Assembly: GCA_037718865.1 (NCBI GenBank)
Contig: JBBJMP010000002.1
Location: 186,001-250,000 of the forward strand
Direction: 5' to 3'
Source of the DNA: JADCRZ01 sp037718865
GTDB lineage: Bacteria; Bacteroidota; Bacteroidia; Chitinophagales; Chitinophagaceae
Length of the DNA stretch: 64,000 nucleotides
Below are positions 53,063 to 61,641 of the stretch, one piece after another (the first letter of the stretch is position 1; the number at the start of each line of letters is the position of its first letter). Position numbers and translations under genes: made by a program. The notes beneath the pieces were generated by a model that was not told the DNA's origin, made no database searches, and saw only the letters and a program-made list of their open reading frames with translations.

Positions 53063-54304
53063 ATGGATCTACAAAGTATAAAAAATCGATTTGCAATCAT
53101 AGGAAATGCACCTGCGCTGAACCATGCACTCAACGTGGCCGTGCAGGTGGCCAATACAGACCTTTCAGTACTTATAGCAGGGGAAAGTGGCGTAGGAAAG
53201 GAAGTCTTTTCACAGATTATACACTCGCTCAGCGCCAGGAAACACAATCCGTTCATTGCCGTAAACTGCGGAGCCATCCCGGAAGGGACCATCGATTCCG
53301 AGTTGTTCGGCCATGAGAAAGGATCGTTCACCGGCGCCCTGGATGCACGCAAAGGCTATTTCGAAACGGTAAACGGCGGTACTATCTTTCTGGATGAAAT
53401 CGGTGAGATGCCGTTGGGTACACAGGCCCGGTTGCTGCGTATGTTAGAAACGGGCGAATACATCCGGGTGGGTTCAAGCAAGGTGCAAAGGACCGATGTA
53501 CGAGTTATCGCTGCCACCAACAAAGACCTGCTTGAGTATACCCAAAACGGTAAATTTCGGGAAGACCTTTACTATCGCCTAAGCACAGTGCCTATACGGG
53601 TTCCAGCTTTGAGAGACCGGAAAGAAGATATTCCTCTCCTGTTCCGGAAATTCTCTGTCGACTTTGCAGAACGGTATAAAGCTTCTCCGGTTCAACTGGA
53701 TGATGAGGCCCGGAACCTGCTAGTCAATTACCCCTGGCCTGGTAACGTACGCGAATTGAAAAACATCGCAGAACAGATATCTGTTCTTTCACAGGACAAA
53801 AATGTTTCTGCCAATCAACTCACGAATTTTTTACCTGAACATATAAATAACCGTCTGCCGGTGCTGGCACACCACAATTCTTCAAATGGGGATTTTTCAA
53901 ATGAAAGAGACCTGTTATACAAGTTGTTCTTCGATATGAAGAAAGATGTGACCGAGCTGAAAAAAATGTTTGTGGATATCCTGAAAAATCCGGCCAATGC
54001 AGCGGCAGCGGCAACTTATACCCAGGAATCTTTATTACACGATTTTCCTGCATTAAACGAATTGCAGAATAACACACCGCAGTCTGTGTTGGCGCAGGGC
54101 TCCCAGCCAGTTATCATAAAACACGATGACATTTATTCGCATGAAGAGGTGGAAGAATCGCTGAATATTATGGATAAAGAAAAAGAACTTATTATCAAGG
54201 CGTTAAAAAAACATAAGGGAAAACGAAAAGATGCTTCCATGGATCTGGGCATCAGCGAAAGAACATTATACCGCAAACTGAAAGAGTATGATATTGATGA
54301 ATGA
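53063..54304 (+). CDS. Sigma-54-interacting transcriptional regulator, Fis-type, without receiver domain
   Basis: A 413-residue bacterial enhancer-binding protein. The AAA+ domain starts almost immediately: Walker A AGESGVGKEVF at about 39-49, sigma-54 contact loop GSFTGA at about 87-92 (a GAFTGA variant) and Walker B TIFLDEIGEMP. A Fis-type helix-turn-helix closes the protein (KDASMDLGISERTLYRKLKE). No response-regulator domain is present, so control must come from elsewhere. Its place between miaB and lptE is common in this phylum. Confidence 0.9.
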   Translation: MDLQSIKNRFAIIGNAPALNHALNVAVQVANTDLSVLIAGESGVGKEVFSQIIHSLSARKHNPFIAVNCGAIPEGTIDSELFGHEKGSFTGALDARKGYFETVNGGTIFLDEIGEMPLGTQARLLRMLETGEYIRVGSSKVQRTDVRVIAATNKDLLEYTQNGKFREDLYYRLSTVPIRVPALRDRKEDIPLLFRKFSVDFAERYKASPVQLDDEARNLLVNYPWPGNVRELKNIAEQISVLSQDKNVSANQLTNFLPEHINNRLPVLAHHNSSNGDFSNERDLLYKLFFDMKKDVTELKKMFVDILKNPANAAAAATYTQESLLHDFPALNELQNNTPQSVLAQGSQPVIIKHDDIYSHEEVEESLNIMDKEKELIIKALKKHKGKRKDASMDLGISERTLYRKLKEYDIDE

Positions 54305-54344
54305 TCAGCACTTGGTGTATACCGCTATCTGAAAAATCAACATA

Positions 54345-54857
54345 ATGATAAAGAAAAGATCAGCTTATGTAATGCTTGCCAGCCTCTTGTTTCTGGCGAT
54401 AGGCTCATGCAAGTTATATTCGTTCAAAGATGTTTCTATTCCTGCCGAAGTAAAAACAGTGAAAGTAAACTACCTTGACAATAAGGCCCGCTATGTAAAT
54501 CCGCAGTTAAGCCCCCAGCTATCTGACAGGCTTAGGCAAAAGATTAATAACCAGACCAGGTTAACCCAGGTGCAGGGAGATGATGCGCATTTTGAGATCA
54601 GTGGATGGGTTACTGATTATAGCGTTACCACCTCGGGAATCAGTAACCAGCAGGCCGCAAGCAACAGGTTAAATGTGTCGGTGCACATTATTCTTAAAAA
54701 CCGGCTTGACGACAGTAAAAGTTTTGAAGCGGATGTTTCCCGGAACTTTGATTTTTCGGCAACGTTGAGCTTAGACCAGGCACAGGCACAGTTAACAGGC
54801 ACGATCATTCAAAACCTGACAGACGAAATATTTAACCGTATATTCTCTAACTGGTAA
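54345..54857 (+). CDS. lptE: LPS-assembly lipoprotein LptE-like
   Basis: A 170-residue lipoprotein. The signal peptide ends in the lipobox AIGSC, followed by YSFKDVSIPAEVKTVKVNYL and a compact beta/alpha core ending FNRIFSNW. LptE plugs the outer-membrane LPS translocon LptD. The match is to the Bacteroidota LptE group by overall layout and gene order, since sequence conservation across phyla is low. Confidence 0.8.
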   Translation: MIKKRSAYVMLASLLFLAIGSCKLYSFKDVSIPAEVKTVKVNYLDNKARYVNPQLSPQLSDRLRQKINNQTRLTQVQGDDAHFEISGWVTDYSVTTSGISNQQAASNRLNVSVHIILKNRLDDSKSFEADVSRNFDFSATLSLDQAQAQLTGTIIQNLTDEIFNRIFSNW

Positions 54858-54884
54858 ATTGCGCTATCTTGCCGCTTTCATTTT

Positions 54885-55766
54885 ATGCAACCTATCCTGC
54901 AACATCTTTTTAAAAAAAATGCCTTACAGGACATACCTGTAAATGAGATAGAACAGTGCATTCATCAGTATCCCTTTTTTCCGGTGGGGCATTTCCTGAT
55001 GACAAAAAAATTACAAGCTACTAATGATAAAGCCTTTCACGAACAACTTCAAAAGACCGCCATTTATTTTCCTAATCCGATCTGGCTGCTGTATCAATTG
55101 CAGCAAAAAGAAGTAATCAGCAAGGCCTCAGAACCTCCTCTCTTTGATATCAAAACAATGATGACCGACTCTGAGAATGCAGGTGCGGCCGTAACTTCCC
55201 GTGACCTGATTGAAGATGTAGTATTGCACCAGGAAACGGTTTTTACCATTCCTGAAGAAGCTTCCGCATTGAGGACCACGGTTCCGGAAGACAACGCTAC
55301 ACGTTCCATGGCCGGGAGTATTCATGGTGTGGTGGATAAAATGCAAACTATATCCGCCGGCGGGATGGAGAACGGGGGGCCAGTGATGATTCCTCAGGAG
55401 CCTATTCCCCTTGTGGCCTTCCATACCGTTGATTATTTTGCTTCTCAGGGCATAAAGATCACTAACGAAATACAGGCTGATGATAAGTTAGGTAAGCAAC
55501 TGAAAAGTTTTACTGAATGGCTTAAGACTATGCGCCGGTTGCCTGATGTCGAAGAAGTCATAGAAAAAAGTAACGATAAAGAAGTTGAGCAACTGGCCGC
55601 TCATTCACTTGAGGAAGATGAAGTGATTACCGAGGCTATGGCTGAAGTGTTTATAAAACAGGGAAAACATCAGCGTGCAAGGGAAGTTTATCATAAATTA
55701 AGTTTGCTCAATCCACACAAAATCGCGTATTTTGCAGCCCGGATTGAAGCATTAAACCTGCATTAA
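54885..55766 (+). CDS. Hypothetical protein with C-terminal TPR-like end
   Basis: A 293-residue protein without signal peptide. It opens MQPILQHLFKKNALQDIPVN, has a middle part rich in Glu, Val and Thr, and ends with a TPR-like pair (TEAMAEVFIKQGKHQRAREV followed by YHKLSLLNPHKIAYFAARIE). It lies 1 bp upstream of secG and 27 bp after lptE, so it probably shares their transcript and envelope context. No function is assigned. Confidence 0.65.
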   Translation: MQPILQHLFKKNALQDIPVNEIEQCIHQYPFFPVGHFLMTKKLQATNDKAFHEQLQKTAIYFPNPIWLLYQLQQKEVISKASEPPLFDIKTMMTDSENAGAAVTSRDLIEDVVLHQETVFTIPEEASALRTTVPEDNATRSMAGSIHGVVDKMQTISAGGMENGGPVMIPQEPIPLVAFHTVDYFASQGIKITNEIQADDKLGKQLKSFTEWLKTMRRLPDVEEVIEKSNDKEVEQLAAHSLEEDEVITEAMAEVFIKQGKHQRAREVYHKLSLLNPHKIAYFAARIEALNLH

Positions 55767-55767
55767 T

Positions 55768-56127
55768 ATGATTATTTTATTCGTTATTCTGGTGGTCCTG
55801 GCTTGTGTCGTCCTGGGATTTGTTGTATTGGTTCAAAATCCTAAAGGGGGTGGTTTGGCTGCCAATATTGGCGGAATAGGCAACCAGTTTATGGGTGTCA
55901 AGCAAACTACTGATGTACTGGAAAAAGGCACCTGGATTTTTGCAGGCGTTGTTGCGTTATTATGCCTTTTTTCTTCCGCTTTCATTCCGGATACGGCGGC
56001 TAACCGTGGCAACCTGCTCGATAAGGTGAATACCAAACCTACTACCACAAACAATACCCCGTTAACAAATCCTGCACCTCCTGCCGGAAAGCCCCAACCA
56101 ATTACTCCCGGCACTGGTCCGAAATAG
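55768..56127 (+). CDS. secG: Protein-export membrane protein SecG
   Basis: A 119-residue SecYEG subunit. Two hydrophobic helices are visible, ILFVILVVLACVVLGFVVLV and GTWIFAGVVALLCLFSSAF, with the conserved loop VQNPKGGGLAANIGG between them. A Pro/Thr/Asn-rich C-terminal tail follows. It is the last gene of the miaB-to-secG run and is followed by a terminator. Confidence 0.93.
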   Translation: MIILFVILVVLACVVLGFVVLVQNPKGGGLAANIGGIGNQFMGVKQTTDVLEKGTWIFAGVVALLCLFSSAFIPDTAANRGNLLDKVNTKPTTTNNTPLTNPAPPAGKPQPITPGTGPK

Positions 56128-56148
56128 ATAATTTAATTATTTTTTAGT

Positions 56149-56178
56149 GACCCTGTCTCGCATTAAGACAGGGTTTTT
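56149..56178 (+). terminator. Rho-independent terminator of secG
   Basis: ACCCTGTCT, a short loop, AGACAGGG then TTTTTT. The 8-bp stem is perfect. The insertion sequence begins 17 bp beyond it. Confidence 0.85.
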
Positions 56179-56194
56179 TATTAAATTAAATAAA

Positions 56195-57181
56195 TAGGGT
56201 TATCCATTTAAGTCGCATTTGCTTTATAGGCGTAGGGTTCATGTTGCATCATTCTCTCAATCAGCTTGTGCCAGATGGTTGGTAGAAAGTTTCTCCGGTT
56301 AAATCTGAAGAAGAATTCATCTAAATATCCGTTCATGAATCTTTCTGAACACTTATGATGTATACCTCTTAGCCATCCTTTCAAATTCATGATTAAATAA
56401 TGCAATCCCATAAAGTTTTTCCCTTTACTTGAGGGCTTTTGCTTGATTTCAAATTCACTTTCCAGTGGCCAGTAACCCCTCCATTGATCCGTCTTAATCT
56501 GGGTGTTATCTTTGTCAATATATTTCTCGAAGAAAGGCTTAAAGCTTTCTGCACTGGCATCTTCAATCGTTTGTGCATAGGCTCGTCCTATTTTATCTCC
56601 TTGTACTTTTTCAACTGCCATCACTACCAGCTTCTTATCTCCCTTGCTTCTTCCGCGTTCGCCCTCATCTACTCCCCCAATCATCAATTCATCCACTTCT
56701 ACATGACCACTAAGAAGATGTTTGCCGCTGCTTGCCATTGCCTCCTGTGCCTTTCGTTTAAACAACCAGGAAGATTTTTGATTGATGCCGTATTCATTAG
56801 CCAATTCTATGGTTGACATTCCTTTTTTGCGCACAGAGATCCGAAAGTTAATCCCAAAAGCCTTCAGCAGCGGGATCTTCATCTTGTGAAACAATGTGTG
56901 TGCTGTGACAGATTCATCATACCCGCACTGTGTACATCGCAAATGAAACCGAGTCTTGCCTTTGCAGCTTTTCTTCCCATTGCAATTGCGGCATCGATAA
57001 CCGTCATTCCATTTTAAATCAAACAGATACTGCCTGCAATCATCTTCACTTGTAAAGAACTTATTAAACTCACTAATGGTGATTCCCTGAAACATACTCA
57101 AATATTTAGTACAAATATACTAAATTTATTAGCTAATGTCTATTTCTTATCTTCGCTTTGCGCTCTATCTGGATAACCCTA
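56195..57181 (-). mobile_element. IS1595/ISXO2-type insertion sequence with exact 8-bp target duplication
   Basis: The element is 987 bp. The left end reads TAGGGTTATCCA and the right end is its inverse complement (TGGATAACCCTA), a perfect 12-bp terminal inverted repeat. Both ends are flanked by TAAATAAA (56187-56194 and 57182-57189), the 8-bp duplication expected of IS1595-family insertions. It contains one transposase gene and no passenger. It sits between the secG terminator and mltG. Confidence 0.93.
56208..57101 (-). CDS. IS1595 family transposase
   Basis: A 297-residue ISXO2-type transposase that looks intact. An N-terminal zinc ribbon has Cys37, Cys40, Cys56 and Cys59 (CRNC and CTQC). 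The DDE-like core includes SGHVEVDELMIGG near 131-143, IKTDQWRGYWPLE near 202-214 and a histidine-rich element GIHHKCSERFMNGYLDEFFF near 246-265. Its stop falls just inside the left terminal repeat, as usual for these elements. Confidence 0.93.
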   Translation of the reverse strand: MSMFQGITISEFNKFFTSEDDCRQYLFDLKWNDGYRCRNCNGKKSCKGKTRFHLRCTQCGYDESVTAHTLFHKMKIPLLKAFGINFRISVRKKGMSTIELANEYGINQKSSWLFKRKAQEAMASSGKHLLSGHVEVDELMIGGVDEGERGRSKGDKKLVVMAVEKVQGDKIGRAYAQTIEDASAESFKPFFEKYIDKDNTQIKTDQWRGYWPLESEFEIKQKPSSKGKNFMGLHYLIMNLKGWLRGIHHKCSERFMNGYLDEFFFRFNRRNFLPTIWHKLIERMMQHEPYAYKANAT

Positions 57182-57201
57182 TAAATAAATTCAATTGCTT
57201 C

Positions 57202-58248
57202 ATGAAGAAACTAGTTTTTATTCTACTTGGAACAGCTTTTCTGACGGTGGCCTGGTTCGGATGGAAAATTATTGGTCCGGCCACCTGGTTTGATTCTCCC
57301 CTAAAATATTTGTACATACCTACCAATAATGCAACAAGAGAAAATGTAGTGCATTTGCTTGAAAAAGATTCTATTTTGCGGAACTCAGTAAGCTTTAGCT
57401 GGCTGGCCGGTAAAATGAACTACTGGAAACAGATTAAACCCGGTAAATATAAAATTGAACGGGGCAGCAGCCCCCTCCATATTTTACGGCTGCTCAGAAA
57501 CGGGCAGCAATCACCGGTTAACCTGATCATCACTAAGTTAAGGACCAAAGAAGACCTGGCTTCCCTGGCCGGGCGCAGGTTTGAATGCGATTCGCTCGCT
57601 ATTATCAGGTATTTAAATGATAACGACTCCCTGAAACAATTTGCACTCGATACTTCGACTGTGATGACAGCCGTGTTTCCGGACACCTATACTTTTTTCT
57701 GGAACACCACACCTGAAAAGATCTTTTCTAAGCTCATCAGGCAATACAATAGCTTCTGGACTTCGCAACGGATCTTACAAGCCAAAGAAAAAGGATTGAC
57801 TCCGCAAACGGCTTATATACTCGCTTCCATCGTAGAAGAAGAGACAAACAAAAACGACGAAAAAGGCAATATTGCCAGTGTTTATCTTAACCGGATGAAC
57901 ATAGGCATGAAATTGGGCGCGGACCCTACGGTAAAATTTGCCTTACGCGATTTTGAACTAAAACGGATCTATTATAAACACCTGGCCTTTGAATCGCCGT
58001 ATAATACCTACAGAATAAACGGCTTGCCTCCCGGCCCCATCTGTACGCCTTCGGTCAAGACCCTTGAAGCCGTTCTGCAATCGCCAAAAACCGATTACCT
58101 GTATTTTGTTGCCAAAAGCGATTTCTCCGGTTATCATAGCTTTGCAGTAAATTATGAAGATCATAAGAAATACGCCAGGTTATACCAGGAGGCATTGAAT
58201 AAATACATGCAACAGAAAAAGCTGCCAAACGGAAGCCCGGATAATTAA
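57202..58248 (+). CDS. mltG: Endolytic transglycosylase MltG
   Basis: About 348 residues; an inner-membrane enzyme that cuts nascent glycan strands. An N-terminal helix is followed by the YceG domain, with YIPTNNATRENVVHLLEKDS near the N-terminus and the catalytic-region ILASIVEEETNKNDEKGNIA and LGADPTVKFALRD. The C-terminus has NGLPPGPICTPSVKTLEAVL. The frame opens at 57136 inside the IS, but the family N-terminus starts at ATG 57202. The IS therefore ends only about 20 bp upstream of the start and must separate mltG from its original upstream region. Confidence 0.93.
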   Translation: MKKLVFILLGTAFLTVAWFGWKIIGPATWFDSPLKYLYIPTNNATRENVVHLLEKDSILRNSVSFSWLAGKMNYWKQIKPGKYKIERGSSPLHILRLLRNGQQSPVNLIITKLRTKEDLASLAGRRFECDSLAIIRYLNDNDSLKQFALDTSTVMTAVFPDTYTFFWNTTPEKIFSKLIRQYNSFWTSQRILQAKEKGLTPQTAYILASIVEEETNKNDEKGNIASVYLNRMNIGMKLGADPTVKFALRDFELKRIYYKHLAFESPYNTYRINGLPPGPICTPSVKTLEAVLQSPKTDYLYFVAKSDFSGYHSFAVNYEDHKKYARLYQEALNKYMQQKKLPNGSPDN

Positions 58249-58258
58249 CTCTTAAAGG

Positions 58259-59221
58259 ATGAGTAAATTTGAGCGCATCGTATTAACGTCTTTACCGGTA
58301 CGCTTTGTAATAAAAAAAAGCAGGAAGATCATATTACCCGGATTCGAAGGCTTGCCACTGTATGATGTTGCCGTTTTTTTTATTAACCAGGTAAACAAGG
58401 TCGGGTTGAGTGAAAGAGCTTCCTCCATTGCATTTAACTTTCTGATGGCCATACCGGCTGCTACCATCTTTCTTTGTACGCTGATCCCTTATATGCCTAT
58501 TTCGGACGAGATCGGAAAACAGTTGCTTGTTCTGGCAAATGATTTTACACCTGATGTGGCAACCTTTCTGGCGGTAGAAGCCTTTTTAACGGATTTCCTG
58601 AAAAAACCAAGGGGCGGCTTGTTGTCGCTTGGATTCTTACTGGCCATATTTTACAGTTCCAATGCCATGATGGGTATAATGGAAACTTTTAATAAATCAT
58701 TGGTTGAAAGTACCAGGCGGAATTTTGTCGAATCCCGCTGGATGGCCATCAAACTAACAACCCTGGTAATTTTACTGGTTATCATATCCCTTGTTTTATT
58801 ATTTACACAAGGTGAGTTGTTAAGACGGTTACTGGTGCATGTAGACATTCATAACCCGGTTATAAAAGAACTCATTGATTCGTTCCGCTACCTGATCGTA
58901 ACGGCATTAATATTTTATGCAATTGCCTTTATATACAAATATGCGCCTGCCATACACAAACGTTGGAAGCTGTCTTCTCCCGGAACGATCATCGCGACCG
59001 CACTTACCATTCTTACCACTTTCCTGTTTTCTTTTTATGTAAATAAATTCGGAAACTACAACAAGATCTATGGCTCAATAGGAACCATCTTTATTATTAT
59101 GCTTCTGAACTATATTAATTCCTTTATATTATTAATCGGCTTTGAACTAAACGTAAGTATTTACGCAGTAAAGAAGATGAGAGAATTGAAAAAGAAGCAG
59201 GTCACAAAAGATAGCAGATAG
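58259..59221 (+). CDS. YihY/BrkB family inner-membrane protein
   Basis: A 320-residue polytopic protein with about six hydrophobic helices. The YihY signature is visible in SERASSIAFNFLMAIPAATI, GLLSLGFLLAIFYSSNAMMG and the C-terminal YNKIYGSIGTIFIIMLLNYI. These proteins were once misread as RNase BN; their role is unclear. It lies 10 bp after mltG and is probably cotranscribed. Confidence 0.85.
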   Translation: MSKFERIVLTSLPVRFVIKKSRKIILPGFEGLPLYDVAVFFINQVNKVGLSERASSIAFNFLMAIPAATIFLCTLIPYMPISDEIGKQLLVLANDFTPDVATFLAVEAFLTDFLKKPRGGLLSLGFLLAIFYSSNAMMGIMETFNKSLVESTRRNFVESRWMAIKLTTLVILLVIISLVLLFTQGELLRRLLVHVDIHNPVIKELIDSFRYLIVTALIFYAIAFIYKYAPAIHKRWKLSSPGTIIATALTILTTFLFSFYVNKFGNYNKIYGSIGTIFIIMLLNYINSFILLIGFELNVSIYAVKKMRELKKKQVTKDSR

Positions 59222-59258
59222 CCACAATTTTTACGAACTTTATACATTAAACAGTGCT

Positions 59259-59861
59259 ATGAAACATATTTTTACGTTGCTGCTGGTTACGATTACCCGG
59301 TTTGCCGGCTTCAGCCAAACCGAGCTGGCACTTGGTGCATCTATGCCAAAAGGCGACATAAAAATGAAAGATGTTGCCGGCGAACTCGTTTCGCTGAATG
59401 ACGTAAAAAAACCGAATGGGCTTCTGGTTATGTTCAGCTGCAATACCTGCCCTTATGTAGTGAAGAACCTGAGCCGCACGGCCGAGATCTGTCAGTACGC
59501 AGAGAACAAGAATATAGGCATCATCCTGCTAAATTCCAATGAAGCCCGCCGTCAGGACGGTGATTCTTTTGCGGACATGCAAAATTATGCAAAACAGCAG
59601 GGGTATACATGGCACTACGTGATGGACAGCAATCACGAGCTGGCCGATGCTTTTGGAGCCACCCGCACCCCCGAATGCTTTTTGTTTGATAACACAGGCA
59701 AACTGCTTTACCATGGAGCAATAGATGATAGCCCTGCAGATATTAACAAAGTCAGCAGGAATCATGTAAAAGAAGCCATCAATGAAATGATCGCCGGGAA
59801 AGATGTTTCTGTCAAAGAATCCCGTTCAGTAGGTTGTACGATTCAGCGAAAAAAAGGTTGA
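59259..59861 (+). CDS. Exported redoxin / thioredoxin family protein
   Basis: A 200-residue protein with a signal peptide (MKHIFTLLLVTITRFAGFSQ) and an AhpC/TSA-like redoxin domain. The CxxC pair is Cys61 and Cys64 (MFSCNTCPYV). Supporting features are GDSFADMQNYAKQQGYTWHY and ATRTPECFLFDNTGKLLYHG, and a third conserved Cys near the end (SVGCTI). It is followed directly by the first folded direct repeat. Confidence 0.85.
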   Translation: MKHIFTLLLVTITRFAGFSQTELALGASMPKGDIKMKDVAGELVSLNDVKKPNGLLVMFSCNTCPYVVKNLSRTAEICQYAENKNIGIILLNSNEARRQDGDSFADMQNYAKQQGYTWHYVMDSNHELADAFGATRTPECFLFDNTGKLLYHGAIDDSPADINKVSRNHVKEAINEMIAGKDVSVKESRSVGCTIQRKKG

Positions 59862-59884
59862 TGTAACTATTCTGCAAGCCGTGT

Positions 59885-60027
59885 CCCGGCGCAAGCGAGT
59901 TTGCCGTTAGCTTTATGAACTTGCCTGGAAAGCAAGTAAGGCAAACCGGCTTGTGCCTGCATGATAGTTGCAATTCAGGGCAAAAGGAGCTATGCGCCGG
60001 CAGGCTACTTATCATTGCGCGCCAGTG
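59885..60027. repeat. Folded direct repeat, copy A, upstream of the DUF2971 gene
   Basis: This copy begins 24 bp after the redoxin stop. It shares an ordered series of conserved blocks with copy B: CCCGGCGCAAGCG, GTTTGCCG, CTTTATGA, GGCTTGTGCCTG, GCTACTTATC and GCGCCAGTG. Within it GGCGCAAGCGAGTTTGCC (59888-59905) pairs with GGCAAACCGGCTTGTGCC (59940-59957), enclosing an inner ACTTGC/GCAAGT hairpin. Confidence 0.75.
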
Positions 60028-60095
60028 ACGATAAAGGGTATTTTTTATCTGACAAAAAACAAATTGTTATCGTCCATCTAAGAAACATAATCATT

Positions 60096-60898
60096 ATGTC
60101 AGAAGAGCAGAAGGTGGAATTACCCACTCATTTCTACAAGTATCATAGGTTTGACAAACATCTTTATTCCTTAATAAACAATTGCCATCTATGGTGTTCA
60201 CGCATGGAGGAGCTGAACGATCCAAATGAAGGCATGTTTACTGTATCCGATAAGTTTCTCAGATCTCCTTGGGTTCTATTTACATTAAGGGAAGAGGCAA
60301 AATATAAAAATCTTACTGATGAAGAGATTTTTGAGATTGTGTATCCTACTATACAGACCTTCGAACAAAAGGAAACTTTTCTTGATAACATTGGTTCTAA
60401 CTTTGAACTGAAGAGGTGGAAAGTTTGCTGTTTTTCTACCAGCGCAAAAGCGCAAAGTCAAAGCTAATGTGGGCTCATTATGGCGATAACCACAAAGGTG
60501 TTTGTTTAGAATTCGATGCTACAATTGCGGAATCTACGATACGAATAAATCCTGTTGTATACAACTCCGAATCTATTCCAGCTATCGATAAAATGGATGA
60601 TTATTGTCCCAAGATACTTTTGAGAAAAGATGAGGAATGGGGATACGAAAATGAATGGAGGATTATAGCAAGATCCAGTATTCCCATGATGACAGAGCCA
60701 GTGACCCATGAGTTTAAAAAGCGCTCTTTAACTGGCATATACTTTGGCTGCAGGGTAAAATCAAAAGATATTGATGACATTAGAGCACGTATGATGCAAT
60801 TTAAAAGTGGTGATGACTCTTATCAACACGTTAAGTTCCAACAAGTCAAATACCAAAGTGGCAAAATACAGTTCATCACGCTTGACGGTCTGATATAA
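60096..60898 (+). pseudogene. DUF2971 domain protein, interrupted by a frameshift
   Basis: Two overlapping plus-strand frames make one DUF2971 protein. The first part carries YKYHRFDKHLYSLINNCHLW, a leader to CSRMEELNDPNEGMF, and ends CCFSTSAKAQS before a stop at 60465. The second, one frame away, carries KLMWAHYGDNHKGVCLEFD, WGYENEWRIIARS and LTGIYFGCRVKSKDIDDIRA, the remaining DUF2971 signatures. A single-base deletion somewhere in 60437-60464 explains the break. The DUF2971 function is unknown. It is bracketed by two homologous repeats, unlike any other gene here, and appears more AT-rich than its neighbours. Confidence 0.75.
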
Positions 60899-60913
60899 CA
60901 ACAAACCCTTGAT

Positions 60914-61053
60914 CCCGGCGCAAGCGTGTTTGCCGATAACTTTATGATTTTGCCTTAGCATGTAAGGAAAACCAGCTTGTGCCTGAATGGAAGTTGCAGT
61001 CTAAGGCACAAGGAACTACGCTCAAGGCCATGCTACTTATCCTTGCGCCAGTG
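60914..61053. repeat. Folded direct repeat, copy B, downstream of the DUF2971 gene
   Basis: This second copy begins 15 bp after the DUF2971 stop. GGCGCAAGCGTGTTTGCC (60917-60934) pairs with GGAAAACCAGCTTGTGCC (60966-60983). Conserved blocks occur in the same order and spacing as in copy A, in the same orientation. It ends before the convergent TlpA gene. Confidence 0.75.
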
Positions 61054-61106
61054 GTGGAGGTGGAGAAGCCCATATTGGATTAATGTATAACCGGGTATAC
61101 AAGAAT

Positions 61107-61586
61107 CTAATTTGCGAGTCCTTTTAATTCTCTCTCCAGCTGCAATGGAGTCAACTGCTGCTCATAAAATTTTCGGTAGTTTTTTTTATTATTTATCATC
61201 AGCGTAGCCGGTATGGCCCCTGACCACTTCTTATCGATCATGGGACAAAAATAATCTGCATTTGTTTCATTTAGCCATACAATAGGAGAAGTAAAGTTTT
61301 TCTGCATGGCCACTGAAGATATTCTGCCAGGAAAATAGTCGGGCAGATCCAGACTTACCAGTACAAGTTCAACTTCGCCTTTATATTTTTCTGCTATGGT
61401 ATTCTGAAAGTATGGGATTTCCTCAATGCAAGGTTTACAAAATGTAGCCCAAAAATTGATGACCAAAGGTTTTTCACTGTTATTGATAAACGCTTCCAGA
61501 TCGATCACTGACATTTTTTTTATGCGCTGCCCAAAACAAATGCAAGCCAGTGACATGGCAAACCACACAAGGAAAATACGATTCAT
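61107..61586 (-). CDS. TlpA-type exported thioredoxin
   Basis: A 159-residue protein with a signal peptide (MNRIFLVWFAMSLACICFGQ). It has a thioredoxin fold with a CKPC active site (FWATFCKPCIEEIPYF; Cys50 and Cys53), the cis-Pro region WSGAIPATLMINN and a short C-terminal helix. It probably acts as a periplasmic disulfide reductant or in cytochrome maturation. It converges on repeat copy B. Confidence 0.85.
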   Translation of the reverse strand: MNRIFLVWFAMSLACICFGQRIKKMSVIDLEAFINNSEKPLVINFWATFCKPCIEEIPYFQNTIAEKYKGEVELVLVSLDLPDYFPGRISSVAMQKNFTSPIVWLNETNADYFCPMIDKKWSGAIPATLMINNKKNYRKFYEQQLTPLQLERELKGLAN

Positions 61587-61641
61587 AGATCTATCTTAAA
61601 TATGAAACCTGAAATTAACGCATTGTGCCGGTTTCTGAACA

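Noticed and set aside
57136..57201. mltG starting inside the IS
   Set aside because: Those codons belong to the IS right end and flank; the family N-terminus begins at 57202.
59885..61053. Classical integron attC sites
   Set aside because: No clean RYYYAAC/GTTRRRY core pair and no integrase gene in the window; the repeats are kept as cassette-like only.
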